64,000 nt of DNA, taken from the NCBI GenBank assembly GCA_028023455.1, contig JAQFVV010012667.1:1040501-1104500 (forward strand). Direction: 5' to 3'. The notes under the pieces are model-generated. The model made no database searches, was not told the origin of the DNA, and worked only from the letters and a program-made list of their open reading frames with translations. Positions 24,708 through 35,884 of this stretch are shown piece after piece (position 1 is the first letter of the stretch; each line of letters begins with the position of its first letter). A program made the translations under genes and the position numbers. The stretch is from Epiperipatus broadwayi. Taxonomy: Eukaryota; Onychophora; Udeonychophora; Euonychophora; Peripatidae.

Positions 24708-24776
24708 TAATAATAATAATGATGATGATGATGGTGATGATGATGATGATAATGATAAAAATAATAATAATAATAA
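24708..24776. repeat. Compound trinucleotide microsatellite (AAT)n(GAT)n(AAT)n
   Basis: Consecutive AAT, GAT/GATGGT and again AAT/AAAAAT units over about 68 bp. RTE elements of this window end in TGA/GAT repeats, so this could mark an ancient RTE tail, but no adjacent RTE coding sequence was recognised. Confidence 0.85.
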
Positions 24777-25949
24777 ATTTATTGCTATCTTTATGATAAA
24801 CATAGATTAATAATTGATACCTTCACGCACTTTTATACCATCATTCTGGTAACATACAATTTCTTATGCTTTAAATATAACTTTAAATAAAAGCATAATT
24901 CTTTCTAAATCGCAAACTTTTATATATAAACTGATGATTCACATTCATCTTCAGAACACCTATTGAGGATTTCACTTTTAAAAATATCTAACGTAATTTT
25001 CTATCTTTATTTTCTTTCTTTAGTCATGGTGATATTATATTATTAAGTACGTTTATTTTATTTTTTTTCAATATTAAAAGTGTAAAATCAATTGCCCAGT
25101 TATTTAAAAACTGATTTCTTAAAATAAAAATATTGAATTCATATAGCCATATTAGAATTAAGTTTAATTGTAATAAATATGCATTTAAACACAACTGATA
25201 AACAGATGAAATCTAATTATAATTAATTATAATTTTCAGCATAAGATAATAATATATCAAAACAATGTATTGCATGAAGCTTACATTTATAATCTGCATC
25301 AATTTTCTTTATTCTAATTTAGAACCATTTATATATAAATAAGGGATAAATGGACACTAGATGGTATTATTTCCAGAATCGTTTAAATTTATTGTAATTT
25401 ATTAGTGGAGATTATTTGATTTTACTTCTGTTGAACTAGTGAAATTAATGATCTGAAAATATAACATTCTACCCTTTAAATAGAAACTTCATTCTTCTCA
25501 TCCAGCTATAAAAATTTACAACTGAAATGGGGAATAAACATTGAAATGAACTTATTTATAAGTTAACATAAGCACTACCAAGAAAACTCTCACCTTTAGC
25601 TTATATTTTGTTCATCTACTTTATATTACTCTTCTTTAGAATTATCCATATAGGCTTGAGAAAATTATTGATATGGGAAACTGGCTGGTGCTATCATCTA
25701 TATCCATTTATTGTTCTTATTCAAATGAGGCTCTGCAGTAAAATTATGCATTCTTTAAATCTTAATTAGGCAAATCAAGTGTGCTTTATTTTGCTATGTA
25801 CAGACTTTACAGTTGTACTTTTAGAAAAGTGTTTATGTGGAAAGGACTTATATCAAAAATAACAATACTGTTAATAATTACTATTTATAAAGTTGTTCAG
25901 TATTTATATTTCTTTTATCCTCATCTTCCATCAAACAAAAGTAAGCCTC
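24777..25949. other. AT-rich spacer, no gene seen
   Basis: Non-coding. Nothing recognised. Confidence 0.5.
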
Positions 25950-26370
25950 TAATTAATCCAAGCAAAACTCTGCATACAGTAATGCCACTCAGTGCCAGCC
26001 AGAGTAATCAATGGATGCCAGAAGGCTTGTGCATAAAATCCCCATCTAGTGCCTACTCATCCAATATCCCCAGACTAATTTCTGGCTTGTGATCTTAGGC
26101 AGTGGTGAGCCTTGGATCTGAGAGCACTGCACTAATATGTTATGATCTAATGCAAGGCTCCTCACTGATGAAGGCCACCAGCCAGAAACTAGTCTGGGGA
26201 TATTGGATGAGTAGGCACTAGATGGGGATTTTATGCACAAGTCTTCTGGCATCCATTGATTACTCTGTCTGGCACTGAGTGGCACTACTGTATGGAGAGT
26301 TTTGCTTGGGTTAATAAAAGTTATGTGCAAGCAGAAGAAATGGTGATCATATGATGTTTAGTGGTTTAAA
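25950..26370 (-). mobile_element. F-family foldback element, best-preserved copy
   Basis: Two arms of about 137 bp (25952-26088 and 26181-26316) are near-perfect inverted copies around a ~92-bp loop that is itself partly self-complementary. Outside the right arm lies a ~54-bp unique segment (26317-26370) ending ATGATGTTTAGTGGTTTAA, the reverse complement of the family head at 2799 and 57924. So in sense orientation (minus strand) the order is head, arm, loop, inverted arm. Arms contain GTGCCACT, AATCAATGGATGCCAGAAG, CCCCATCTAGTGCCTACTCA and ATATCCCCAGACTA. Open frames run through both arms because they are mirror images; I do not regard them as genes. A candidate imperfect TSD (AAGTAAGCCT/AAGTGAGCCT) flanks it. 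Mechanism unknown; it could be a MITE or a SINE-like retroposon with a palindromic tail. Confidence 0.8.
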
Positions 26371-28130
26371 AGTGAGCCTGCCTGGTTTATCAAATTATTA
26401 ATCAGAGATGAAGAATAAAGCTGCCAATCAAAGTGGTAGAACTAGCACAAACTATTGTTGAATATAATATTAAATACTTCTTATTGTCAAGTTATGTAAA
26501 GTATGTACATGAAATGTAAAATATTTCTACAAGTAAAAAATCCAATAATAATGCAATGGTTAAAACTGAAAATGTATTGCTTTTGCTCTAATGCCAATAT
26601 GTATGATGTCAGTTTATGTGTAATGTTTAAAAATTATATTCACTATTTTAACATATGGTGAAGAAATAAAAGTAATAATTCTATGATTTCTCATTTTTAG
26701 AGTCATATTTGTGATGTTTGAATACAATAATATCAATCTGAGGTATAAATGAATCCAGAAATCCTTAGCATTTTATTTCACCACCCTACCACTGAACTAA
26801 ATAGAAAAAGGCAAACATTAAGTAGCTTTTAATACTTAGAGATATTAGGTGGTCAGCTATCGAATTATTAATTGTGCCTAACATAGCTTAATTTTGATGT
26901 TAAGTTAAGAATTAATATTTTCAATGTAATATTATCATTAACATTAAATTGATTTTAGACTGATGACAGCATATATCTATTGATTGATGATTAGTAGTGT
27001 TACTTTCAATAATAATAGAAATAAATTTTTACATTGCATATATATATATATAACAAATATTGATGTCTTAGTTTTGATAAAATTCCAAATAGTATTGTGT
27101 AATTATAAATCTTAGTAATTTATTTTCAACAAAGAACTTAGTCGTTTGAAAGGAAATGGAGAATGCAGTTTACACTTTTGACCTATTTCATGTTACTTTA
27201 CATCTAACATTTCTTCTTGGTAAAATATAAACATTATTAAATTAGTACATCTTAGGTTATATTTGTAAAAAATTATATGGCTCATGGGTCCTGGCTACCT
27301 TTTAATCTTTAAACACATTTCCTTTTTCTCAATAAGTTATTTCAAGTCTTTTCGACTTATAGTTACTATTATGATGCCCCAGTGACCATAAAATTTTCTA
27401 ATTTGTTTTCATTTATTTGAGATCTTACTATTATTATTTTGGAGGATTACTAAATTAGTTGTAGATTTAATACCGTTATATTTTTGGTATTTGCGCTAGT
27501 ATAATTATGTATATTTTGTTTGATAAAAATTTTTAACAAATATATATTTTTAGTTGATTTTGTGTGTGTGTGTGTTTAAAAGTATATGCGTTTGTCTTCA
27601 TATTAAATATTTAAGTAATAAAATGAATTTATTAGGTGTTATTAGAAGTTGCATTAAAAAAGTGAAAAATGCTTCCTTAATAAATTTATTACTTTAAAAC
27701 ATGATTTCATAAAATATATGAAGATAATAAAAAGAAAAATAATGACTTTTAATAATTATGCTCCACAGCTATTGCTTTTGATTTTATATAACAAATTTTA
27801 TTATGTATATGTTTGTAACTATATATATATATATATATATATTGATGTTATGATTTAAGATTTTCTTGGGCAAAATATATTTGTCAAGGAGAAACATACT
27901 TTAATATTAAGCAGTGGTTATTCATAAAAATTTACTTAATTTGTAACATATATATATATATAAGAGAAGTGTCTAAATGATAAAAATCTAACAAATGATT
28001 GAAAAAATGCAGTGTTAGTACTAATATATATAAAAAGATCATAAAAATTGGATTACAAGTTTTAAACATGTCATTCAGTTCTATACATAGTTTTTTACGG
28101 TGATAATTACAAGTCAATTATAACAAACTT
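26371..28130. other. AT-rich spacer with microsatellites; one exon-like interval
   Basis: Non-coding overall. Contains (TA)n near 27040-27052, (TG)n near 27561-27576, (TA)n near 27820-27842 and near 27948-27961. A splice-like interval at 26701-26742 is described under findings. No other feature seen. Confidence 0.5.
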
Positions 28131-28164
28131 TGGATTCAAATGGAACAAAAAAATCCTCTGGAAT

Positions 28165-29210
28165 TAACACAGTGGATCTCCTCCAACTATTGAGAAAAAG
28201 TATAGAAAAAAAGCAATGAATATGAGTTACCAATATACTTTTGATTTGTAAGTTATGAAAACGCATTCGATTTTATAAGGATTTTTACCAATTGATTAAA
28301 ACTATTAACCATAAAAATATAGACTTGAGTAATGTCATATTCTAAAGAGTATTGATCAAATAGATTAAGATGTGATACTGAAAATAATAAAGTTGACAAC
28401 ATGAGACTTAGAATAAATATTTTTATAAAATAAAATGAGATGGTAAGAAGGTAGACATAAATTTAAATTATTTAAATCATCAGTGTTTTGCAGATAATTT
28501 GCAAATAATGCTTCAAAACATCAGAAAATTATGTGAGGAATATTAGATGAAGGAAGAAAATGGGGTTAAAAATAAATGCTCAATAGATTTTTTCAGTAGA
28601 AAAAAATAAAGATTGATAATCATGAATTAAAAAAGTAACAACTACAGCTACCTTACTTCAGATTATTAATTTTGATGCAAACAATAATAGATAAAATCAA
28701 ACATAAAATTGAGCTTCAATAGAGTAAGGTCTAAATATTAAAAGAAAAAAAATCCCTATGTCTTTAAAAGGATAAACTTTTAGTAGATGGGTTTTACAAA
28801 TTTTTACTTATATGTCTGAGGCTTTGACATTTAATGGAAAAGCAATTCCATGACTTCAAACCATTTAATAAAGTATGGCACGATGTATGTTATGAGTAAC
28901 AAAAAGATATTCAAAATGGAATATATGGATGAGAGAATGACAATATCTCTGACATCACTGAAAGTATTTAGATACTGAAATGAAGCAGGGCAAAACATAT
29001 TACTAGGAAAGATAATAATAGATGTAATTGCAAATTAACTATCCAGATTGTAAACAATCTAAAAAGCAATCATATGTGAGATGATTGAATAAAATTAGAA
29101 AGTTTGCCATTGTGGTGTGAAGAAGAGAAGCTATGGATTAGGGAAATTTGATTAATCTTGGAGAAACCTTTATTCTGTAGTAAATTAACAATGGCTGAAA
29201 TGATTATAAA
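28165..29210 (+). pseudogene. Decayed RTE reverse transcriptase (5'-truncated)
   Basis: Aligns by eye, codon block by codon block, with 3835-4955 of the intact RTE copy: an AATGAATATGAGTTACC block near 28228 (KNEYEL), then a degenerate motif A ('YENAFDFI') at about 28250-28275, a position equivalent to FADD near 28485-28500, and the closing 'LGETFILQW' region near 29155-29185. Many stops and indels. It is much older than the copies at 3161 and 6961. It retains RT motif A to the C terminus only. Confidence 0.7.
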
Positions 29211-29504
29211 AGCTATAATATAATATAGGTTCCTATAGGATTATTTAGTCCCTATGAAATGTAAGATAATGTTTGTTAGCCATTTATAACTAATTCCCAG
29301 GTATTGATTCAATATTGGTTGATAAGTTGATATCTATTTATTCACAGCTAGATGAAAAACAATGATCATTGATATCATCATCAAACATTGTTTATCTTTA
29401 TTGAATTTGAAATATTCTGAGTTTTATAATTATGCAAAATAATTAATTCAAGTCATATGCTAAAACATTTGGTAAACCAATCATAATTACTATTGGAATT
29501 TAAC

Positions 29505-29935
29505 CTAGATGAGTGTACATCTATTTTTCCCATTACCTATGAATGATACAAGTCATCAATAGGAAAGTTATTTTCTTAACTTTTTACATAAAATTGTCTT
29601 GGGAGACTTAGAAAAATTTAATGCCTTAGAGTTAGTAAATGATTTGAAAGTGAAAATGTGAATAAATTTGGTTATGGTTATAGAAATGAGAGAATATACA
29701 GATGTAAAATTTGCAGAAAAATTATGCATTATGAATTTTTTTAAGAGAAATGCTAAACAAAAATTAACATAAAAACAGCCAAATGAATTTCATAACTAAA
29801 TGTCTTAATACATTCAACACAGGAAGTGATCATCAATTAGTGGGATATAAGATACATATTAATGCAAAACTAGAGAGATTTAAAAAAAAGATTTACCTAA
29901 CCTTCAATAATTCTCCAATAAATTTAAATTAAAAT
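29505..29935 (+). pseudogene. Decayed RTE endonuclease fragment
   Basis: Matches the APE-type endonuclease at 9058-9915: 'VLGDLEKFN' (for VMGDFNARIG) near 29595, 'NKFGYGYRNER' near 29660-29690, 'KQPNEF' near 29776, a degenerate SDH-QLV near 29830, and the start of the linker AATGCAAAACTAGAGAG at about 29862. Frameshifted and dead. It lies downstream of an RT fragment on the same strand, the reverse of the order in one element, so two insertions or a rearrangement are needed. Confidence 0.7.
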
Positions 29936-32900
29936 TTGTGCATCATATTCATAAACTGGAAATATATTTGCCATTAAATCTACTGAGACACAGAGAGCAA
30001 CAGGCAGTGGCATATGATCAACTTCAACATCCATCTGAAAAATATCAAAACTTTTTTAAAGAAGTCCATTCCTTGTGCAGAATATTAAAAACAATCTTAA
30101 GTAACTCCTGAATAAAATAGTATCAGAGAAAAATCCGATGCAAAGTTACATAAGAGATGTTTTAGATGAGAGTATCAAAAGCTATATTCAAGTTTTTAGA
30201 TACCAGATTGCCATGTTGAGAGCTCTCAGTGCTTTGCAGTATGACTGAAGATAATTAGGATAATTTGACAAAATTTGCCATTTAAAATCAAGCAAAAGAT
30301 TTTGAAGACTATCAGAAAAAACATAGATCAGGTCATTGAATTTGTTAAGATATGAGCCTGCAAATCCAGGAAAGCATAAAAAAAGAGAAAATCATATTAC
30401 TTTTCAAAATAGCTTCCTTTATTGTTTTATACATAAAGATAATATTGCTTGCATGGATGTTAGGTGAATCCATGTGTTTAAGCCATATCAGAAAAATAAA
30501 AAGTGACAGAAAACCACTTATAATATGGATAGTCTAGAAGATGTTCAAGACCAATTCAACCACATATTTCTGAAAGATCACATGGAGATCACCATATTCA
30601 AGTATTGGAACTGGGATAAGAAGAAAGAGAGAGAGAGATAAAGGGATAGGATTACTAAAAGAAAATCCAGTTTGATATAAGAGAATAAGCAGTGCCTCTG
30701 AGAATAGTAGAAAAAAAATTAAATCATTTAAATAAGGACACTATAACTCTCAGAAAATATCTGGACTGATGTAAGGATTGATCTATATGTAAATAATAAG
30801 CCAAACCTACAATCTGGTTAACTTTAGATTTATTTAACTGGCACATGACATTTGGAAAATAAATGAAACTTACAAAGAAAATATTTATAGAAACAAGCAA
30901 ATGAAGTTTATTCAAATAAATTCAATAAAAAAATCTGAGGGACACCTGGTTTCCTAGAAAACAAAAGCAAACAAAAAGGTGATATACCTAGCCAGAATAT
31001 TATGTACAATAAAAAAATAAAAATAAAGAAAGATTTTCAAGTATCTGATTCATTTTGAATAAAGTAGAATGTATTTATTTCACTCATGTAATCACTTTAT
31101 GGGAACACACAGTGCAATCATCTATCAAATGTACATCTCCACATAGACAATATCTGTCCTAGCCCTACATCTCATTGTGATATAAATATACATATGAAAC
31201 CATCATTATAAATGTGTTGAAACCTCATTAGATGTGTATAATATAAAATAAATTGTTTATGTTTTTACAGCACAGGTTTTTAATCTTTCAATTATATAAA
31301 TGTGTGTAATATACTGTTAGTAATAGTACTCATTATAAAGAAGCAAATTGTTCATCATTAATAGTAGATTTGTATTTTATAGTTATAAATATATGCCAAT
31401 CTGTTGGAATTCAACGTAAGATAACAAAACAACTAAGCATTATGACCAAGATTTAACGTATGATAATATTTTGAGGCAATTTTCTCTTGCTTGCAATTCT
31501 ATTAATTCTAGTATCTCAATTTTAAAGTTTTAATATGAACTTTAACGTGTTCTTGGTAACATTGTGATTAAGACAAAGATGGATCATTTTTTAATATTGC
31601 AAATTTAATCTATTAGTTGTATACAATTTGTTAAGTATGTTATGTTTATAACATGAAGATAGTCTAAAATATAACAGATTTATTCGATAAAGCGCTGCTA
31701 TCGTTCGCTCATAGTAGATTTATTGTATAATTGTTTTTCACGATGCTAAAAAAAATTGCAACTTGGATTGCATTATATATATATAAAAAGATAAAGTAGC
31801 AAAATCTGTATAATCAATGAATAATAGTTATTTTATAAAATACATTTTTAAATTCAATTTTGATAAAGAGTAAAGTTGAATAAAAAAAATGTATTTGAAA
31901 TATATACATCTCACATATTGAAGGAAATAATTTTTTCATTGAACATTTTATAACTTTTTCCAATATCTAAAATAGCAATCACTGAAACTAAGGGAGAATT
32001 TATATCTTTTCTGTTTTGATCATTTTCTCAATAGCTAAATATGTAAATCTCAGTAATTGCACATTATCGTTAGAGCAATAAATCGTTTTAATTTATTTTA
32101 ATTGTTTATTTTATTGCTTTTAAATATAAATTAATATCATATTTTATCCCTTGTTTGATATTATTTAGAAAATTTGATTACATCAATAAATTCTGAATGT
32201 CTCATAAATAAAATTAAAATTGTGTTATCATATGTTTTGTTTTATTATTGTACTTTTTATTTATACGCGCATTGATATGCGCACACAGAGAATTAGACAT
32301 TCATTTTTAAATATAAAATTTTTAAAAATATTAATGACGAAGCTTTATTTAGAAATAAGTTGTCTTATATAATTAATATATACCTATATTTTATCTTGAA
32401 AATAAAATGGCATTTACACACCAATTAGTAGAGTGAGCATAACAGTCCTATTTAATTATTTACTTATGTATTTTTCATTCATTTATTCAATTGCGAATCG
32501 ATTCATTAGAGTTTTGTGCAAAACAAAAATGATTACCATCAGTCTCAACTGTCATTAAACATTTACGTCATAAATAATTATTTAAATACTTGATTATGAG
32601 GTTTTCATAGGTTCACTTTCAACTGCACATTAAAAATGAATAATGGAATGTGATTATTCTTTTTTCCTATGGTCATCATTTTTAGATGTAAAATTGTTTA
32701 ATGATTTCAAAAGTGGACTTTATAAATGTCAATCTAAAGAAGTTATCTAATTATCCTCATTATAAGATTCTGTATATGGTAGATATGTTGGCATTCTTCT
32801 AGTATTTTACAATGGTATCAAAGCAGCTTAGATTTAACATAAAAATGAGATTTTAAATGCTGTTAAATGCTATTTCCAGATACAAAATTCAAATAATAAT
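29936..32900. other. AT-rich spacer, no gene seen
   Basis: Mostly non-coding. 29936-30560 may include more decayed RTE linker but no motif is readable. A short GAGA tract lies near 30626-30638. Nothing else recognised. Confidence 0.45.
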
Positions 32901-33011
32901 AGAAGAAGAAGGAGGAGGAGAAGGAGGAGGAAGAGGATGAGAAGAAGAAGAAAAAACAGTTATTCAAAAAGAGTATTCTTATCCAGTTTCCAAAAATGGG
33001 GGGGGGGGGGC
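32895..33011. repeat. Purine-strand microsatellite and G-tract
   Basis: (AGA/AGG/GGA)n over about 32900-32955, then a run of 12 G beginning at about 32999. Such long purine mirror and G-rich strands can adopt triplex or slipped structures. It lies just beyond the 3' end of the minus-strand LINE at 33110-35880. Confidence 0.85.
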
Positions 33012-33109
33012 AAAACAAAAAACTACTTTAAAATGAGTTTTGTGGCGATTATACAAATGAATCTGTTAACCACAAATTAATCTACAAATAGAATATGCTG
33101 CTTCAATTT

Positions 33110-35884
33110 TCTGTTTACTTATTTTATTATGTTGTCTTTTAGCTTCTTCAGCATATTACTTTTTTTCTGAAATACTTCAAAACCATGTTTAATTTTAGTT
33201 CTTCAATATATTCTATTCTCTGCCATATTTTCCCAATGAAAACAATTAACATTACACTTCTTTAGAATGTCTTTAAGATAATTTTTATAACATAGATGGG
33301 GTCTACCTCTCCTATCAAACTCATGTACAACTTCACCATAAAATTATCTTTTAATCAATCATCCACTGTTCATTCATTTTAAATGTGCAATTCAATGAAA
33401 ATATGATTTTGCAATAGAGAACTCGATAGCATCACATCATGAAAACTAAAGAAAATATTGATTGATTTTATCATCTTGCCATTGTATTTTCAAAATTTTA
33501 TGGAACATCCTTAAATGAAACTTTTCTAATGCCTTTATATTGCATTGAAAGGGCATCCATGTTTCACATTCATACAATAAATTAAGTAAAACAACACAGT
33601 CTTATATTCAGCTAACTTAATTGCTGTAGTTATTTCCTTATGGTGAAATATTTTATCTTTGAACTTGGTTAAAATCAGCAGCAGCACATTGAAGTCTCTA
33701 TTGGATCTTAACATCAAAGTCCACTCTTCTACTTATAATACTACCATATTCTCAAATTAACAATCATGTAAGCTGAAAGTTTCTGTGAAATTTTCTTCCA
33801 TCACTGGCTGATAAAATACTTTTAAGTTTTTTAAAAATTAATTAATAAACTGAGGTCTTTATAAGTTGCATTAAAAACATTGAAAACATTCTATAAATCA
33901 TCTTTTGAACTTAACATAATACAAATCATCAGCAAGGTATGGTAAATTAAGAATCAATGAAGATGAAGTTTTTGCTTTTGTCTTTAACTGATTCAAATTC
34001 AAAATTCCACCATTAAACCTGTAGCATATGTTAATCCCTGTCTGATTAAGCTGCTTGTGAATAATTCCAAAGACCACTGTTATAAAATTGAAAACAAAGT
34101 TGGAGTAAGTGCACATTCTTGTTTAACACCTGATTCAAATACCTCAGATTTTTCACCTGTACTAATAACACTTTATTTCATTCTCTCATGTAGGAGCTGT
34201 ATAGTACTAATAAATTTTGGTGAACAATCAGCTAATTTCAAACAATATTATAGACCTGACATATTAATTAAATAAAATACCTTGATAACGTCAATAAAAG
34301 CAGTATATACATCATTCCTTTGTTCCTAACATTTTTCTTGCAATTTCTTGGGAACAATTATTATATCTATAATGCTTCTTGATTCCATAAAACCACACTG
34401 AATCTCTGGTAACCATTTATCTATAACTGGAAGCAATCTGTTTAACAAAATTTATGAATATATTTTTACTATGATGGCCAATAAAGATAATCCAGAATAA
34501 TTACAACAATCTTGCCTGTTCTTTTTATTTTTAAAAGTTGAAATAGTTAAAGCATCATTTAGATTGGATGTCATAATTTTATGGGTCCAGAGATTCTTTA
34601 AAAAATTTGTATATTTTTGAAGATAATGTATAACCACTATTACTTCTCCAGGTATTTCATCAGGATTTGCAAACTTTCCATTTTAAGACTACAGACAGCT
34701 GTTTTGACTTAATTAAGCTAAATATCTTTGTCCAAATCTAAATGAGTAGATAAAATGGATATATCATTAAAAGTCATCATATAAATTTTTGTATCATAAT
34801 TCAAAAGTTGTTTAAAATACTCTTTCTATCTATTCAAAATATGCATTATCATCATATAAGAGGGGGCCATTGTTGGATTTAATAGAATTGTCATACCATT
34901 TCTCAGGATCATATGTTGCTTTCAGAGAATTTTATATATATATATAGAATGGCCACAGTCAGTGAATGTCTATGTTCTTTGCAATTTTAATCGACCAGAT
35001 TCTTGTCAAAATTGTTGAACTACTTTCAGTTCTTTATATTTATTATAAAGTTCCACATTAAATCTATTATTTTGCCAACCAAATAATGCAATATGTTTCT
35101 TTTTAATTAAATCAATACTAAGATCATTGTTAGAAAAATCAGGATCTTCTCTTTAGTAATTCTAAGAATAGATTTACTTGTATCCATAACATAACACTTA
35201 AGATTATTTCATGCTTTAGTAATATGTCAATTCTGAAGTTTTTATTATTTAGTAACTGTCGAAATTTAATGAACATCAATTTTTTATGAATATGATTGGA
35301 ATAATATCTATTTTTCAATACAACTATTATTTTAATCTTAGAACATGATTGGCCAACAATCTGAGCTTATGAGTGCTTGTGTAATGTAAACTTCTCTTGT
35401 AGTTTAACTCTTAATAATAATATAATCTATTAAATGCCATATGGATGGATGCATATTCATTTGTAATATTTTTTCTGCTTACACAAACTGTTTGTAATAA
35501 TCAACTCATGTATTGTGTATACATTTAATGGTAACAAAACATTTGAATTTACCCAATAACTTTTGACAAAGTTTATTATTTGTACCAATACATGCATTAA
35601 AGTCTTCAAGAAGAAAAAATGATCTTTTAACAGTATTGCTGTAATAATGCTATCCAACAAGGAATAAATGTTTTTCTTTTTGGAATTTCTCTAAATGAAA
35701 GTTTGGAGCATAGGCATCGATAGAATGAACTCTAGTACCACTATGCAAGGTAAGTTTTAAGATTATTAATCTTTCATTTCTACAATAAAGAACTCCAACA
35801 ATAGAAAATACTAAAATAAATTTTACAGCAAATCCAACACCATGCATTTCTCTTTCACTGACTGATCTTCTCTTCAAAAGAAAC
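33110..35884 (-). pseudogene. Decayed LINE of a second family (endonuclease plus RT), minus strand
   Basis: Right to left on the minus strand: endonuclease segment 'REMHGVGFAVK...YAPN' (35877-35690), a degenerate GDFNA phrase (about 35600), 'MHPSIWHLIDYII' near 35440-35400 and a degenerate 'DCWP-M' near 35350. RT follows: 'LPEIQCGFMESRSIID', 'LQEKC-EQR' and 'FIDVIKVF' for motif A (about 34430-34270), 'GVKQECALTPTLFS' for motif B (about 34140-34095), 'LPYLADD' for motif C (about 33940-33920), 'NVKHGCPFNAIKALEKFH' (about 33570-33520), 'KILKIQWQDDKIN' (about 33500-33465), and a C-terminal 'EFDRRGRPHLCYKNYLKDILK' phrase near 33320-33250. Motifs differ clearly from the RTE family here (AFDT/LFADD type with QLRW-like tail). 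Many frameshifts and stops. The endonuclease N terminus is missing because the composite LTR-like element begins at about 35885. Confidence 0.75.

Noticed and set aside
26046-26330. Open frames through both F hairpin arms that look like one conserved peptide
   Set aside because: The same peptide-like phrase appears in both orientations because the arms are inverted copies. Other copies have indels and stops, so coding is not supported.
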